Position numbers and translations under genes: made by a program
Origin: an uncultured Alphaproteobacteria bacterium
GTDB lineage: Bacteria; Pseudomonadota; Alphaproteobacteria; Micavibrionales; Micavibrionaceae
Assembly: GCA_946481075.1 (NCBI GenBank)
Contig: CAMLMC010000004.1
Coordinates: forward strand, 81,863 to 145,862
Reading direction: 5' to 3'
Length of the DNA stretch: 64,000 nucleotides
Notes under the pieces: generated by a model
Database searches by the model: none
What the model was told of the DNA's origin: nothing
The model's input: only the letters and a program-made list of their open reading frames with translations
Shown: positions 17,755-27,451 of the stretch, piece by piece
Numbering within the stretch: the first letter of the stretch is position 1
Layout: every line of letters starts with the position of its first letter

Positions 17755-20700
17755 TTACGTATCCTGCGGCGGCGGCGATGCACTTGCCGCGGCCTCTTCG
17801 GGACTGCGCAGCTTCGTGCCGCTGGCGGCCACCAATTCTTCGACAATCTCTTCGACCACCTGACTGACCGCAGCAGAACGCAGCTCGCCTTTTTCGGCAA
17901 GCATCATGACACGGCGCTTGATTTCACCGCGCGCCGATCCGCCCGGAAAGTTGACGGCCAGCATCTGCCGGGCACGGCTGGCACCCAGCCTTGCGTAAAG
18001 ACGGGAGCGGATCGCTACATCTTCGGCAGAGGTCGAGAGCGCCCATAATTCGATCGGCCCAAGTGTGTTGAGCAAATGCTGTTCATATTTGCCCTCGATC
18101 GTGCCAAGCACAAAGAGCGCAGGTGCGCCCCCGGCACGCGGACCCGTCAATTTGTAACGGATGATATTGCGCGCGGTTTGTGACAGACCAAAACGTTCAC
18201 GGATATTATCGACCGCGGAATCCGAAATCGCCGCGCCGAGAACCCAGATGCCCGTGGCGAGATCAACCATGTCATTGTCGAAATCGTCAAGAAGTTGCGA
18301 AGACAATGCAATCTGTACGCCGCGTTTACGTCCCTCGCGCACGTCACGTACCACCTGTGCCCGCACAGAATGGGATTTGGATGTGCGATGAAACTCGTCA
18401 TAACAAAGACGCTTGGGCGTCTCCATAATGTTCTGGATTCGCAATTCGTGATACAGCCTGTACTTCTCTGGAATATGTTCGATCATTTCCATGCCGACCC
18501 ACCAGCTGCGCACCAGCACGTGCCGCGCCAGCATATACATGATAGATGTTTGGCGGTCCGCAGAGTCATCGCCCTGCGGCGATACATCCATCAGATCGAG
18601 CGAACAGACGCGGGCGTTCGAAACTTCGAACCGCGTGATCCCAGCAAGAATTGGAAATTCCCGAATGGATGATGTGATCATCCGCTCAAACGCATTGATG
18701 ACGGATTCCGCCGTCGGGCCAACAGCCGTTTGTTCAAGCAACGATCTGATTTGCGGACGGCGCGAAGCAGTGATGGCGTCCGATAGCGTCGGAACCGCAT
18801 GGCGCTGTGCTAGCGCCGCGATATGCGGTTCGTTCAAATCGAACATGCGGTCGACAACATCCCACCAATACGGGTCTGTCGGCAGATGCAGATTGTATTT
18901 TGCGATCGCCTCATCCACTTCCGGATCAAGGCGCGGCAGATATGGGCGCGGCTCGGCGTTCGCGGCGCTGTCATCGCGCCAGCGGAACATCTCGTCGACA
19001 ACAAGGCCTGCAAGCTGCTGGATCCCGTCATAGGGCCGCTCGCCGCCCGGCGGCGTACAAAGCAGAGTGATCAGTTCGACAAGATAGGCACGTTCATCCA
19101 GCATCGGATAACGACAGCCAAGCTGTGTGTCGAACGGGTTCACCGCATAGTCCTGCGTCATCTGCAGGCGATAGCTGGCTGCCTCATGCTGGCGATCATC
19201 AGGCAGCGCCTCCTTGATCAACGAAATCATACCGGATGAAGACGGGCCAATATCGATGATGGCCACATACGGCAATTGCGAAAGGCCCGGCGTCAGACAG
19301 GTAGCGATGTTGGTGGAATTCAAAAGAACGGATTTACCCGCTCCCGGCTGTGCGAAGATCAGGTCGAACCATGTTGTCGTAACGTTTGTGCCGGTCTGGT
19401 AAGGCCAGACTTTTCCATCGGGCGTACGGAACAGCATCGCGCCCTTGTCGAAGGGGGAGCTTGGCCGTTGCCACGGCATCAGCTTCATGACTTCGAACAT
19501 CGGCGCGATGGCCGTAGGCGCGGTCCCAGCGCAATGGATACCAAGCGCAGAGGACATCACGCAATCGAGCGGGTCACCCGAAAATTCGGACACCTGACAA
19601 TAGCCCCAGCTTTCAGTCGCCTGTATCAGGTTGGCGAGCCTGTCTTGCAACAAGCGCAGATTGTCGCGCGGCGCCCATGTGGCAAGCGATATGCGCATCC
19701 GCACGACAGGTTCTTTTCGCGCCATACGCTGAAGGCCTTCGAGGGAGAATTTGATTTGTTTGTTGACCGCGCTGGTCACACCCAGAATAGTTGCGGCAAA
19801 GGCGCGGAATTGTGTGGAGTAGGCGCCGCCCCCTTCGATCAGGAAGGAAATACGGTATGGCACCTTCGCTTCGAACAGGCGGTTCAGCAGCATCGGGAAC
19901 GGACTGGGGTCCATCGGCGCCAGCGTCATATCGGCCCCGCCCCAAATCTGGTCACCGATACGAACGATAGATTCGTTCAGCACATAACAATCCGCGAGCG
20001 CGAGTTGTTGTTTCAAGGTCGGCCAGACGATATCCGAAAGGTCGGCGCGGGTCAGCGGTGCCCGCGGCGGGATCGGCTCGCCGGGCAGGCAGGCGCGCCA
20101 GTCTTCGTGTGCCTTGCTGGGGTAGAGGTTGTTTTTGATGGTGCGCAGCGCATCATGCACGTTCATCACATCGGCCTTGATACCGAGTTCGTCAAGCGAG
20201 GAGAGGACAGCGGCCGTATAGGAGCGATGGCGCGTACGCAAGGCGTCGAGCGCGGCCAGAGGGTTCTGGCCATAACCGGCCCTGATCCATTTCTTTTTGC
20301 GGGATTCCTGCGTCGCCCGTTTCAATTCATTCTTGGTCAGGATCGACGGGCGTGTCCACAGAACGTAGTAACATTCCTCGAACGACAGATAACGGGACAG
20401 GTGACGTACACGTTCATCGAACACATCCTTGACATCCAGTTCGATTGCTTCGGCCGTCATGCGCGAAGGACGGAGCAAATCCTCAAGATGCGGGGCGATG
20501 CGGTTGGGGTCGCGGGCAAAATAAACCTGCATCGCATGGCCTTGGCGGTCAAACCGCGCCCCAATCTTGATGGTCGCCCCTTCGACCAGATAATTATACT
20601 CTTCCTCGCCGATAATCTGGCGGCTGCCATCGACACGCAGATAGGTCACCAGCGAACCATCGGAGGCCGCAAGGGTCACCTCGTCATCCGCTGTTTCAAG

Positions 20701-20772
20701 CCGGATAAAGGATTCAAGCGATTGCTTCATCGCCGTTTGGAACGGCGCCAGTATTTTGTCAAAAATCCGCAT
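17755..20772 (-). CDS. dotO: Dot/Icm secretion ATPase DotO (IcmB)
   Basis: A 1005-residue cytoplasmic ATPase of the VirB4/TraU class that powers the type IVB machine with DotB. The Walker A motif QPGAGKSVLLNS is near residue 475, and a Walker B-like LCYDEFHRTSKS lies near residue 790. The length matches Legionella IcmB (about 1009 aa). It follows dotN with a 125-base gap and precedes the unknown 198-aa gene. The position next to dotN and dotP fits the Legionella icmD-J-B order. A long open frame exists on the opposite strand but is a codon-bias shadow. Confidence 0.92.
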   Translation of the reverse strand: MRIFDKILAPFQTAMKQSLESFIRLETADDEVTLAASDGSLVTYLRVDGSRQIIGEEEYNYLVEGATIKIGARFDRQGHAMQVYFARDPNRIAPHLEDLLRPSRMTAEAIELDVKDVFDERVRHLSRYLSFEECYYVLWTRPSILTKNELKRATQESRKKKWIRAGYGQNPLAALDALRTRHRSYTAAVLSSLDELGIKADVMNVHDALRTIKNNLYPSKAHEDWRACLPGEPIPPRAPLTRADLSDIVWPTLKQQLALADCYVLNESIVRIGDQIWGGADMTLAPMDPSPFPMLLNRLFEAKVPYRISFLIEGGGAYSTQFRAFAATILGVTSAVNKQIKFSLEGLQRMARKEPVVRMRISLATWAPRDNLRLLQDRLANLIQATESWGYCQVSEFSGDPLDCVMSSALGIHCAGTAPTAIAPMFEVMKLMPWQRPSSPFDKGAMLFRTPDGKVWPYQTGTNVTTTWFDLIFAQPGAGKSVLLNSTNIATCLTPGLSQLPYVAIIDIGPSSSGMISLIKEALPDDRQHEAASYRLQMTQDYAVNPFDTQLGCRYPMLDERAYLVELITLLCTPPGGERPYDGIQQLAGLVVDEMFRWRDDSAANAEPRPYLPRLDPEVDEAIAKYNLHLPTDPYWWDVVDRMFDLNEPHIAALAQRHAVPTLSDAITASRRPQIRSLLEQTAVGPTAESVINAFERMITSSIREFPILAGITRFEVSNARVCSLDLMDVSPQGDDSADRQTSIMYMLARHVLVRSWWVGMEMIEHIPEKYRLYHELRIQNIMETPKRLCYDEFHRTSKSHSVRAQVVRDVREGRKRGVQIALSSQLLDDFDNDMVDLATGIWVLGAAISDSAVDNIRERFGLSQTARNIIRYKLTGPRAGGAPALFVLGTIEGKYEQHLLNTLGPIELWALSTSAEDVAIRSRLYARLGASRARQMLAVNFPGGSARGEIKRRVMMLAEKGELRSAAVSQVVEEIVEELVAASGTKLRSPEEAAASASPPPQDT

Positions 20773-20897
20773 CGAGCCCAGATGGTCTTTTTAAAAGAAA
20801 TGTCAGTGTATTAGGGTATTATACTACGCACCGACAATATAGGGGAAATTTGAAAATCTTGCAGGTTTTCCGGCGTGTGCGGATCATGGATTTTTAA

Positions 20898-21587
20898 TTA
20901 CGCAGCATCCTGCTTTGCTTTTGCATAAAGCGTTTTCCATTGCGCGGGAATCTTGCCGCCGAACGGCCCGTCTTTCGAACGCCAATAGGCCAGTATTTGC
21001 GGGAACTGGTTGAACTTCAGTTCGCCTTCGCTGATGTTGCGACGATCGAGCGGGAAGAGACGAATGCCGTCTAGTTTTTCGCCACGCTGTGCGTAATGTT
21101 TAGGCCCCAAAAAATCGCGCATGACATTGGCGAGGATGAACGGATCATCTGTCGAAATACGCGCCTTCGCATCTTCGCGCCGGGCCATGATGGCCTCCAG
21201 CGCACTGCGGGCGCTATCGGCCATTGTTCCTTGCGAGATCCGCGCAACATAAATCGCCCGGGCAATGTGGGAGAGTTCGTGCTGCTGCAATTCAGGCAGC
21301 CATACCAGCACACCGGAATTCATCTGGCTGGTTTTTTCCAGATCGAAACATTGCTGACAAAAGATACAACCCGTCACCATGTTGTCAGGACGCAAGTCAT
21401 CGGGGTTGCCGTTGATGAAATGCACTTCCTGATATTTCGTGGATTGAAAGCCGCAGAACCGGCAAGTGTGATTGTCACGTTCCAAAATTTTCTGGCGCGC
21501 TTCGGCTATCACCTGCGCGGGCTTATCAGAAGAATTGGCATTGCCCGGCGTGCGGACAATGCCCAATGTAATTGGCAAGAGTGCCAT
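20898..21587 (-). CDS. dotN: Dot/Icm coupling-complex protein DotN (IcmJ)
   Basis: A 229-residue HNH-like zinc protein. ERDNHTCRFCGFQSTKYQE (C42, C45) and GCIFCQQC (C74, C77, C80), followed by VLVWLPELQQHEL, match the characteristic layout of Legionella IcmJ/DotN, which joins the DotL-DotM effector-coupling complex. The ATG at 21587 is used; it has an AAGGG box 5 bases upstream and lies 13 bases after the dotP stop, whereas the longer frame would run back into dotP. DotL and DotM, its known partners, are not in the window. Confidence 0.92.
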   Translation of the reverse strand: MALLPITLGIVRTPGNANSSDKPAQVIAEARQKILERDNHTCRFCGFQSTKYQEVHFINGNPDDLRPDNMVTGCIFCQQCFDLEKTSQMNSGVLVWLPELQQHELSHIARAIYVARISQGTMADSARSALEAIMARREDAKARISTDDPFILANVMRDFLGPKHYAQRGEKLDGIRLFPLDRRNISEGELKFNQFPQILAYWRSKDGPFGGKIPAQWKTLYAKAKQDAA

Positions 21588-21600
21588 GAATACCCTTCGA

Positions 21601-22002
21601 TTACTTCGTGTCGAAAGTGATGGCTTCAACCGGCGGCGGGGCAACGCCCGAACCATCGGCACCGATTGTTGTCTGCATCGCTTCGTATACGATCGGCAGG
21701 GCAAAGAGACCACCACCCGCTGCGAGGCGGATCGCACCCTGTTGCAACGGAGTCTGCCCCGGATTTTCCACGTGGTCTTTGATTTTCAGAATACCCAGCA
21801 CGCCGAGCAGAATGCCCATCATGTAGGAAATACCGGAAATCAGGCCCGGAATGCCGGAAATCGATTCTTCCATGTTTTGTACAATGTCGTTAAAGCCCTG
21901 GCCGCCGCCTGCGGTTGCAGAGGCTTGTTCAACCCCGGAGACCAGACCGATGAAAGTCGCGGCCCCTGCGGTCATCATTTTTGTTCGTAGTTTCTTTGTC
22001 AT
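21601..22002 (-). CDS. dotP: Dot/Icm inner-membrane protein DotP (IcmD)
   Basis: A 133-residue protein, almost the same length as Legionella IcmD (132 aa). It has a signal-like first helix (cleavage near QASA, residue 29), then ISGISYMMGILLGVLGILKI, the KDHVENPGQTP segment shared with the DotE-like protein, and a second helix. The ATG at 22002 is preferred because AGGAG lies 7 bases upstream. It is followed closely by dotN as in Legionella. It should lie in the inner membrane. Confidence 0.8.
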   Translation of the reverse strand: MTKKLRTKMMTAGAATFIGLVSGVEQASATAGGGQGFNDIVQNMEESISGIPGLISGISYMMGILLGVLGILKIKDHVENPGQTPLQQGAIRLAAGGGLFALPIVYEAMQTTIGADGSGVAPPPVEAITFDTK

Positions 22003-22345
22003 CGTCGTTCTCCTGTTAAAGTCCTGTAACCTGTTAAGTCGTCCCGTCCGCAAATCAATTCGTTGCTATTTTGCCACCTGTTACCCCAGTATACAAAATC
22101 AAAATTGTTTTTGCGAATTTGGAGATTTCCTTTATCGGGGCTATCTTCTAATCCTCGCCGGAATGCCCTTAAAAAGCCTCTCCTTGTTCCATAATTTTAT
22201 TAGACCATATTTAGGGGAAATAAGGCAAATTTGCCCCTTCATCCTATGGGAACGTCAATTTATCCAATTGTTTTATAAAGGAAATTTTCCAAAACCTAAA
22301 TAAGGCAGAGCATGCACGAATATGGCACAAATGTGGCAAATCCCA
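22003..22345. other. AT-rich non-coding gap where dotE (icmC) would be expected
   Basis: A 343-base stretch between the dotF stop and the dotP start, clearly richer in A and T than the flanks. No reading frame with a ribosome-binding site or family resemblance is seen. In the Legionella icm order, icmC (dotE) lies between icmG and icmD, exactly here. The stretch probably holds the promoter of dotP-dotN-dotO, though no convincing -35/-10 pair was pinned down. Confidence 0.5.
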
Positions 22346-23827
22346 TTATTGAAGGATTTGCCCCTGCGTCCCTTGAACCACCCAGCGCCCGTTGATGTAA
22401 CTGATCGCCGTGATACGCCCGACGCCTTGCAGGCTCTCACCGACCACGACCCCCTGCATATCGCGGGCACCCGGCTTGGAAACCCATGCACGTCCCGGCT
22501 GGGCTGCGCGCAGTTCCCATTGTGCTTCCGCCTGAGCGGCGGCCACTGGCGCCGGAGGTTTTGCGGCAGGCGTCGTTTTACGTGGAGTGGGTGCCGGGGC
22601 CTTGGCAATCTCGGCCTTCTGTGCAGCAGCCTTTTTTGCGGCTTCCTCAGCCTTGGCCGCTCTGTCCTTTGCTGCCTTGGCATCGGCGGCGGCTTTTGCA
22701 GCGCGTGCAGCCTCTTCCTCCGACGCCTTTTGCGCCTTTGCGGCCGTGTCCTTTGCAGCCTTTAATTCCGACTGCAGTTGCGCCACGGTTTGTTCCAGCG
22801 CGGCAGACCCATCGGATTGGCCACTGCGCAGGGTATCAAGCTCGCCTTTCAGGCTCTGCACTTGCGACTGGAGCGTTGCGATTGTTTCCTGAAGGGAAAC
22901 GACCTGCGCCTCCGCCTCCTCTGCCTTGCGGTTCGCCTCTTCCAGCTTTGCTGCATCCTCGGCAGAAGGAACAGATGCGACAGGCGTTGTGTTTTCGATT
23001 TTCGCTTCTTCCGACGCGGATGCATCAACAACTGGTGCACCAATCATTTCTTCCGGCTGTTCCTGAACGGCGATTTGCTGCGCGCCTTCTTCTTCAATGC
23101 TGTTTTTCTCGCGCGCGGCTTTCATCTGGTCCAGGATATCCTGTGCCGACATTTCGGAAGGTGCCGCCTCCGGCCCGCGAGGGATTTGATCTTCCCCGCC
23201 ACCGATAACCGGAACCTGTTCGACGACTTCATCGGGCATCGGCGTAATCGGCGAAGGCATCGGCGGATTCGCGACGGCATCAACAGGCTGGTTTTCATCC
23301 AGAACGGCGACAGAGTCGGGATTATCGAGGAATCCGGCCCCGCCATCATTCGGCGCCTGTTCGCCTGCAGGTTGTTCGGCTTGCGTGGTTTCGGCCTTCT
23401 CATCCTTGGCACCGAAGATCGTGCCGTCAAGAACAGCGCCGATATTCAGGCTGGAGCGGAAGGATTCACCCTTGTTCGCGTTCATCTGTGCGGTTTTTGT
23501 CATGATGGTATAGGCCATCACGCTGCCGCCCAGAAGAACGGCACCGATAATCACCATGGTGTTGAAGCTAAGGCTCAATCCCTTGCGTTCGGATGTATTC
23601 GTATAAAGGCTTTTTTCCTTTTTTCCTTTGCGGCCAGACTGCTCCTCGCCGTCTTCGCCGCCATCCCATTCATCGTCAAAGGTTTCACCTTCGAAATCGG
23701 CGTCGTAGTCGTCTTCGGGAATATCGTCATATACACCCGCATCATCGGACAGATCGGATTCATCGAAATCGAGATCGTCGTAGTTCTCGTCGAAATCATC
23801 GTTCTGGTATTTGTTATCGTCCGACAT
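22346..23827 (-). CDS. dotF: Dot/Icm protein DotF (IcmG)-like
   Basis: A 493-residue bitopic protein. A very acidic Asp/Glu/Tyr-rich cytoplasmic N-terminus (about 1-80) leads to one membrane helix (about 95-112, MVIIGAVLLGGSVMAYTI), then a Glu/Pro-rich linker, a long Ala/Lys/Glu coiled coil (about 295-415) and a compact C-terminal domain with PGRAWVSKPGARDMQGVVVG and GRITAISYINGRWVVQG. Acidic tail, helix, coiled coil and a small GRAW-type domain is the IcmG/DotF layout, and its place after dotG matches the Legionella order. It is much longer than Legionella IcmG (269 aa). ATG 23827 has AAAGGT upstream. Confidence 0.75.
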   Translation of the reverse strand: MSDDNKYQNDDFDENYDDLDFDESDLSDDAGVYDDIPEDDYDADFEGETFDDEWDGGEDGEEQSGRKGKKEKSLYTNTSERKGLSLSFNTMVIIGAVLLGGSVMAYTIMTKTAQMNANKGESFRSSLNIGAVLDGTIFGAKDEKAETTQAEQPAGEQAPNDGGAGFLDNPDSVAVLDENQPVDAVANPPMPSPITPMPDEVVEQVPVIGGGEDQIPRGPEAAPSEMSAQDILDQMKAAREKNSIEEEGAQQIAVQEQPEEMIGAPVVDASASEEAKIENTTPVASVPSAEDAAKLEEANRKAEEAEAQVVSLQETIATLQSQVQSLKGELDTLRSGQSDGSAALEQTVAQLQSELKAAKDTAAKAQKASEEEAARAAKAAADAKAAKDRAAKAEEAAKKAAAQKAEIAKAPAPTPRKTTPAAKPPAPVAAAQAEAQWELRAAQPGRAWVSKPGARDMQGVVVGESLQGVGRITAISYINGRWVVQGTQGQILQ

Positions 23828-23881
23828 CAACAGACCTTTGCCGTTATACGTGAATAGGAAGCCGTCCTATTCATAGGAAAT

Positions 23882-25156
23882 TTACTGGGTTTGTTCAAGG
23901 TCCGTGACGGGCTGGAGGAACAGGATGCCCATAGGCGTCCCGCTGGCAACACGCAGCATCGGGCGGATACGGCGGGCCTCCTCATCCAGAATATCGGCCA
24001 ACCTGTCTCCCGCTTCGGCGATACCGGAGCCGATTTCCTGTGTTAAATCCTTGTCGAAACTGGATACCGCCGTCGTATCGTCGCCGATGAAAACCTGCGT
24101 CGTACCGGAATCGCCCACGGCACTGGCAACACCCGTGATGAATTCAGCCGCCACGGGCAAAACAAAGCGCGACCAGTAACGGCGATCGATTTCCGTGACC
24201 ATGCCAGGCAATGTGGTATTGGGGTCAATCGCCACCGCCTGAATCGGGTAATTGATGCCGTCGATCACAATCTGGCTGAAATTCAGCGTGATATATTCGT
24301 CTGTCGACTGGAATGCGCCCAGAACGCGGGAACCTTTGAGGGGGCCGGAGGCGATTTGCGCAAGGATCGGCCCCGGCGCATCGGTGTTGGCCTCGGTCAA
24401 AAGCTGACCATATTCAATTGTGCCGGCGGGCAGAAAGATGTTTTCATACTCTTCCTGCATACCTTGGGAATTCGCCATCATCATTTGCTGTTGCTGCTGA
24501 AACTTCTGAAGCTTCTTTTGCTCCAGCTGTTCCAGATAAGAGATATCGGCGATCCCCAGATGCTGTACCTTACCAATCCTCTGGTTCTCCAGCACGGCCT
24601 GCATTTGTGAAACCATGGACTGCGACATGGCATTGACGGCCGGTGTGCGCGTATCGGGCTTGGGCTGATCCGGCTGCGCGGCTTTTGTCTGGGCTACGGC
24701 CTCCTGCTGACGAATGCGTTCTTCCTGCATTGTGCGCCAGCGTTCCAGCGGATCTTCCTGATTGACGTCATCCACCTGCAAAGGCAGTGTCCCTTTTGAT
24801 GTGTCGACCGGCATGGGAATGGCGGAACCGCCGGTGCGTGTCGCCGTTTCCACATCCTGAATGTTTCGTTCTTCCAGCGATTTGCGATAGCTCTCGGAAA
24901 CCTCACCCTCACCCGGCACGCTAGTGACATCAGAACCACCGGTTACGCGTGAGAGGTTTTGCGGATCATCGCCGCCGCCGAACAGGATTACCCCGCCGAC
25001 GATCACGGCAAAGGCAGCAAGCACAACGCCGATCTTGACCATCGGATTGTTACGCCACAAATCACCGAGCGAGCCTTTTTGATTATAGGTATCAAACCCG
25101 CCATCATCGAAATCTTCGATGTCCAGATCGTTGTCGATGTCATCATTGTTACTCAT
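23882..25156 (-). CDS. dotG: Dot/Icm core-complex protein DotG (IcmE), short form
   Basis: A 424-residue VirB10-like channel protein. An acidic cytoplasmic start (1-40) leads to a helix (about 43-62), a proline-rich linker with a coiled coil, then the TrbI/VirB10 domain: IFLPAGTIEYGQLLTEANTD, GPLKGSRVLGAF, ITLNFSQIVIDG and RRYWSRFVLPVAAEFITG are typical DotG C-terminal sequences. It lacks the long pentapeptide-like repeat region that makes Legionella DotG about 1048 residues, so it is a minimal form. It overlaps dotH by 8 bases. DotG with DotC, DotD, DotF and DotH forms the transenvelope core in Legionella. Confidence 0.9.
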   Translation of the reverse strand: MSNNDDIDNDLDIEDFDDGGFDTYNQKGSLGDLWRNNPMVKIGVVLAAFAVIVGGVILFGGGDDPQNLSRVTGGSDVTSVPGEGEVSESYRKSLEERNIQDVETATRTGGSAIPMPVDTSKGTLPLQVDDVNQEDPLERWRTMQEERIRQQEAVAQTKAAQPDQPKPDTRTPAVNAMSQSMVSQMQAVLENQRIGKVQHLGIADISYLEQLEQKKLQKFQQQQQMMMANSQGMQEEYENIFLPAGTIEYGQLLTEANTDAPGPILAQIASGPLKGSRVLGAFQSTDEYITLNFSQIVIDGINYPIQAVAIDPNTTLPGMVTEIDRRYWSRFVLPVAAEFITGVASAVGDSGTTQVFIGDDTTAVSSFDKDLTQEIGSGIAEAGDRLADILDEEARRIRPMLRVASGTPMGILFLQPVTDLEQTQ

Positions 25157-26642
25157 CGAGCAAATCCTCTTTCTCGGTCAGTGTGGCGCGCATGAATTCC
25201 CCTTCATCAGACAGGAGAAGCACGGGCGCACTGGATAATACATAGACATTCATGCCATCGGCGGAAGACACGGAGCTTTTCCACGCCGGCGATAGCAGGG
25301 TCAGCGGTGTGCGGACATAGGTCTGCCCGCCGGATGAATAAGCGGTCGTGCGGCCATCGACGCCGGAAACATTCAACTTGACCATGCCTTGCGCGGCAAC
25401 GCCATCCAGCAAGGAGGTCAAAGTGGAGTCGCCGGCGACCATGCTTTTGCCGCCCTGCATCAGCGGTGCGGTGGCGAACGGACCATATTCAGGGACACGG
25501 GCATCAACGCGGTATTGCACGACATCGCGGCTGGTTTCCAGCGTCAGGGTAAGCGGCGTCTTCAATGTCAGAAGGCGGATAACAATGTTCCCGCGCGCGA
25601 ATTGGGCGAGCGGTGTGATGCGAATGATATGGCCCCCTTGTTCGGGCTCCACCACTTCAAAATCGCCCGCCCATGTCACATCCTGCACGGGCCACGGCGC
25701 GCCGGTGGCATCCAGAATGTTGATGGTGGTCACATTACCCACGGCGGTTTTGATGCTGGGCGGCATAACGCCCGGGTCCAGCGAGATATTGGTGACGCTG
25801 ACTTCGGGGCGCGGCGCATTATAAGGCGGAGTATTCACAGCCTGCTGCGTTTCATCATAACGGCCCAAAAGGGATTTGATCTGGTCGGGCTCCAACGGGA
25901 ACATGCCGGTAATCGCGGCATCAAATGCATCGCGGCGAATGGATTCCTTCATTGCGCGTTTGGCTTCGGGACTTGCTTCCCCGCTCATATCTCCGTCAAT
26001 GGATCCATAGGATGTTTTGCCGGCGCTATTTTCAAAATCACCCTGCAACTTGAACATCGTGCTGGTGTCTACCTCGGGCAACGCATCACCATCGGCGCTT
26101 TCCTCGGCCTCGGCAGCAGCGCGATAGCGGTCAAGCGCAGAGACGGCAGCAGGATCATCCTGCCCTGTGAGCATATTAGCATCAGCCTGCGCCGCGGCAT
26201 CTTCCACCGGGTTCGGGGTTTGCGATTGCTGCCCCGTTTGTGCGGACTGTCCCATGGCTGTTGCAGGAACCAGTTTCTGTTCCTGCGGCTGCGAAGGCGC
26301 GTTGTCGGCATTGACGACTTCGCCATTGTCGGGATTGCCGTCATTCGAGGCAGGGATAATCTGGTCAGAGGGGATTTGGTCCGCGGCCTCGTCTCCCATC
26401 GAAAAACTATTCGGGATCTGCTGCTGGGCAAACCCGTCGGGCAATTGCTGCTGTGCGCCTTCATCGGCGGGGATTGCCTGCACCGGAGCATCTGGTTGGG
26501 CCTGCGCGCCGTTGTTGAAATTTTGCTGCGACTGGGCCAGCGCCTGCGCCGATGCCGCCATCACGGCCACGGCCGACAAACCCGCCAGCAGCAGACTTTT
26601 CACGCCGCCCGTACCCGAATGATATATATAGAAGCCTGACAT
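25149..26642 (-). CDS. dotH: Dot/Icm outer-membrane core protein DotH (IcmK)
   Basis: A 497-residue exported protein. A signal peptide (LLLAGLSAVAVMAASAQALA) is followed by a long Gln/Asn/Pro-rich region (about 40-180) and then the IcmK domain: SIRRDAFDAAITGMFPLEPDQI (in part), PGVMPPSIKTAVGNVTTINI, GAPWPVQDVTWAGDFEV and LTLKTPLTLTLETSRDVVQY. DotH lines the outer-membrane ring with DotC and DotD. The upstream frame reaches 26747 and would overlap dotI; the ATG at 26642 is chosen because the signal peptide follows it. The N-terminal low-complexity extension is longer than in Legionella (361 aa). Confidence 0.9.
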   Translation of the reverse strand: MSGFYIYHSGTGGVKSLLLAGLSAVAVMAASAQALAQSQQNFNNGAQAQPDAPVQAIPADEGAQQQLPDGFAQQQIPNSFSMGDEAADQIPSDQIIPASNDGNPDNGEVVNADNAPSQPQEQKLVPATAMGQSAQTGQQSQTPNPVEDAAAQADANMLTGQDDPAAVSALDRYRAAAEAEESADGDALPEVDTSTMFKLQGDFENSAGKTSYGSIDGDMSGEASPEAKRAMKESIRRDAFDAAITGMFPLEPDQIKSLLGRYDETQQAVNTPPYNAPRPEVSVTNISLDPGVMPPSIKTAVGNVTTINILDATGAPWPVQDVTWAGDFEVVEPEQGGHIIRITPLAQFARGNIVIRLLTLKTPLTLTLETSRDVVQYRVDARVPEYGPFATAPLMQGGKSMVAGDSTLTSLLDGVAAQGMVKLNVSGVDGRTTAYSSGGQTYVRTPLTLLSPAWKSSVSSADGMNVYVLSSAPVLLLSDEGEFMRATLTEKEDLLDE

Positions 26643-26719
26643 TGCCCTCGAAAACCCTTTTAAAACCCAGCCACAATAGACTCTTCCAATATAAAAGTCA
26701 TCTTTTGCCCATTCCGCCC

Positions 26720-27451
26720 TTATCCGCCGCCCGGAACCGCAATCCACTGCGCGATCCCCACCCCGTTCGGGCTTTCCAGACGCGGCACACGGACAATCAC
26801 AAGCGTAACGACCCAGCTTTCATTCCGCTTTTTTGAGCCCGATGTAAAAGTCAGAAGGATTGGCACCTGCACGACCCATTGATACTGGCCACTCACGATC
26901 CCTTCCGATTGCAAAACGGGGGCGCCCGCGGGAATGGCGGAGACTTCCTGAGTCAAAGACTCAACCGATTCGATAATGCGTGCCTGCTGTAGAGCGGTGG
27001 AAAAACTCTGCCAGCCCGCGCGGGTAAAATGGCGGGAGGATTCCTGCAAATTGCGGCGATAATTGCTGAAGGAGAACGACATGGTTTCCGATGTCGCCTG
27101 CGCCGCCCATGATAGAAGGGCCGGAGTCGACAGGTTTGGCTGGTTGAGCGGCACCATCGGGATCAGACGGCCGTCTTCGGTTGTCGCGAAATAGCGGTTT
27201 TCCGGCTGATGAACATGAATGACGAAATACATCGCACCGATAAGACCGAAGATGGCGATGGCCTGTACGATGGCGATGCGCAGCGCCAGACGGTAGCCAT
27301 CACGATAAAATTCGTTGCGCACAACCACGCGGCCGAGGCCTGTTGTGTCCATGGCCTCCGGTTTGGTCGTGGCGGCTTTGCGCGCGCGCGGTTCGCCGGA
27401 AGGGCGGATATTGCGCGGATTTGGGGCTTTTTGTCCGGTATCGTCAGTCAT
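26720..27451 (-). CDS. dotI: Dot/Icm inner-membrane protein DotI (IcmL)
   Basis: A 243-residue bitopic protein: a basic cytoplasmic N-terminus, RNEFYRDGYRLALRIAIVQA leading into a helix (about 58-80), and a VirB8-like periplasmic domain with FTRAGWQSFSTALQQARIIE. These match Legionella IcmL (212 aa). It is the first gene of the minus-strand cluster 1 and is divergent from the exported-paralog operon. The partner paralog DotJ is not seen. Confidence 0.92.
   Translation of the reverse strand: MTDDTGQKAPNPRNIRPSGEPRARKAATTKPEAMDTTGLGRVVVRNEFYRDGYRLALRIAIVQAIAIFGLIGAMYFVIHVHQPENRYFATTEDGRLIPMVPLNQPNLSTPALLSWAAQATSETMSFSFSNYRRNLQESSRHFTRAGWQSFSTALQQARIIESVESLTQEVSAIPAGAPVLQSEGIVSGQYQWVVQVPILLTFTSGSKKRNESWVVTLVIVRVPRLESPNGVGIAQWIAVPGGG

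Noticed and set aside
19276..20814. A 512-codon open frame on the plus strand opposite dotO
   Set aside because: It mirrors the codon bias of dotO, has no ribosome-binding site or family features, and its product is rich in Arg, Gln and His, as typical shadow frames are.
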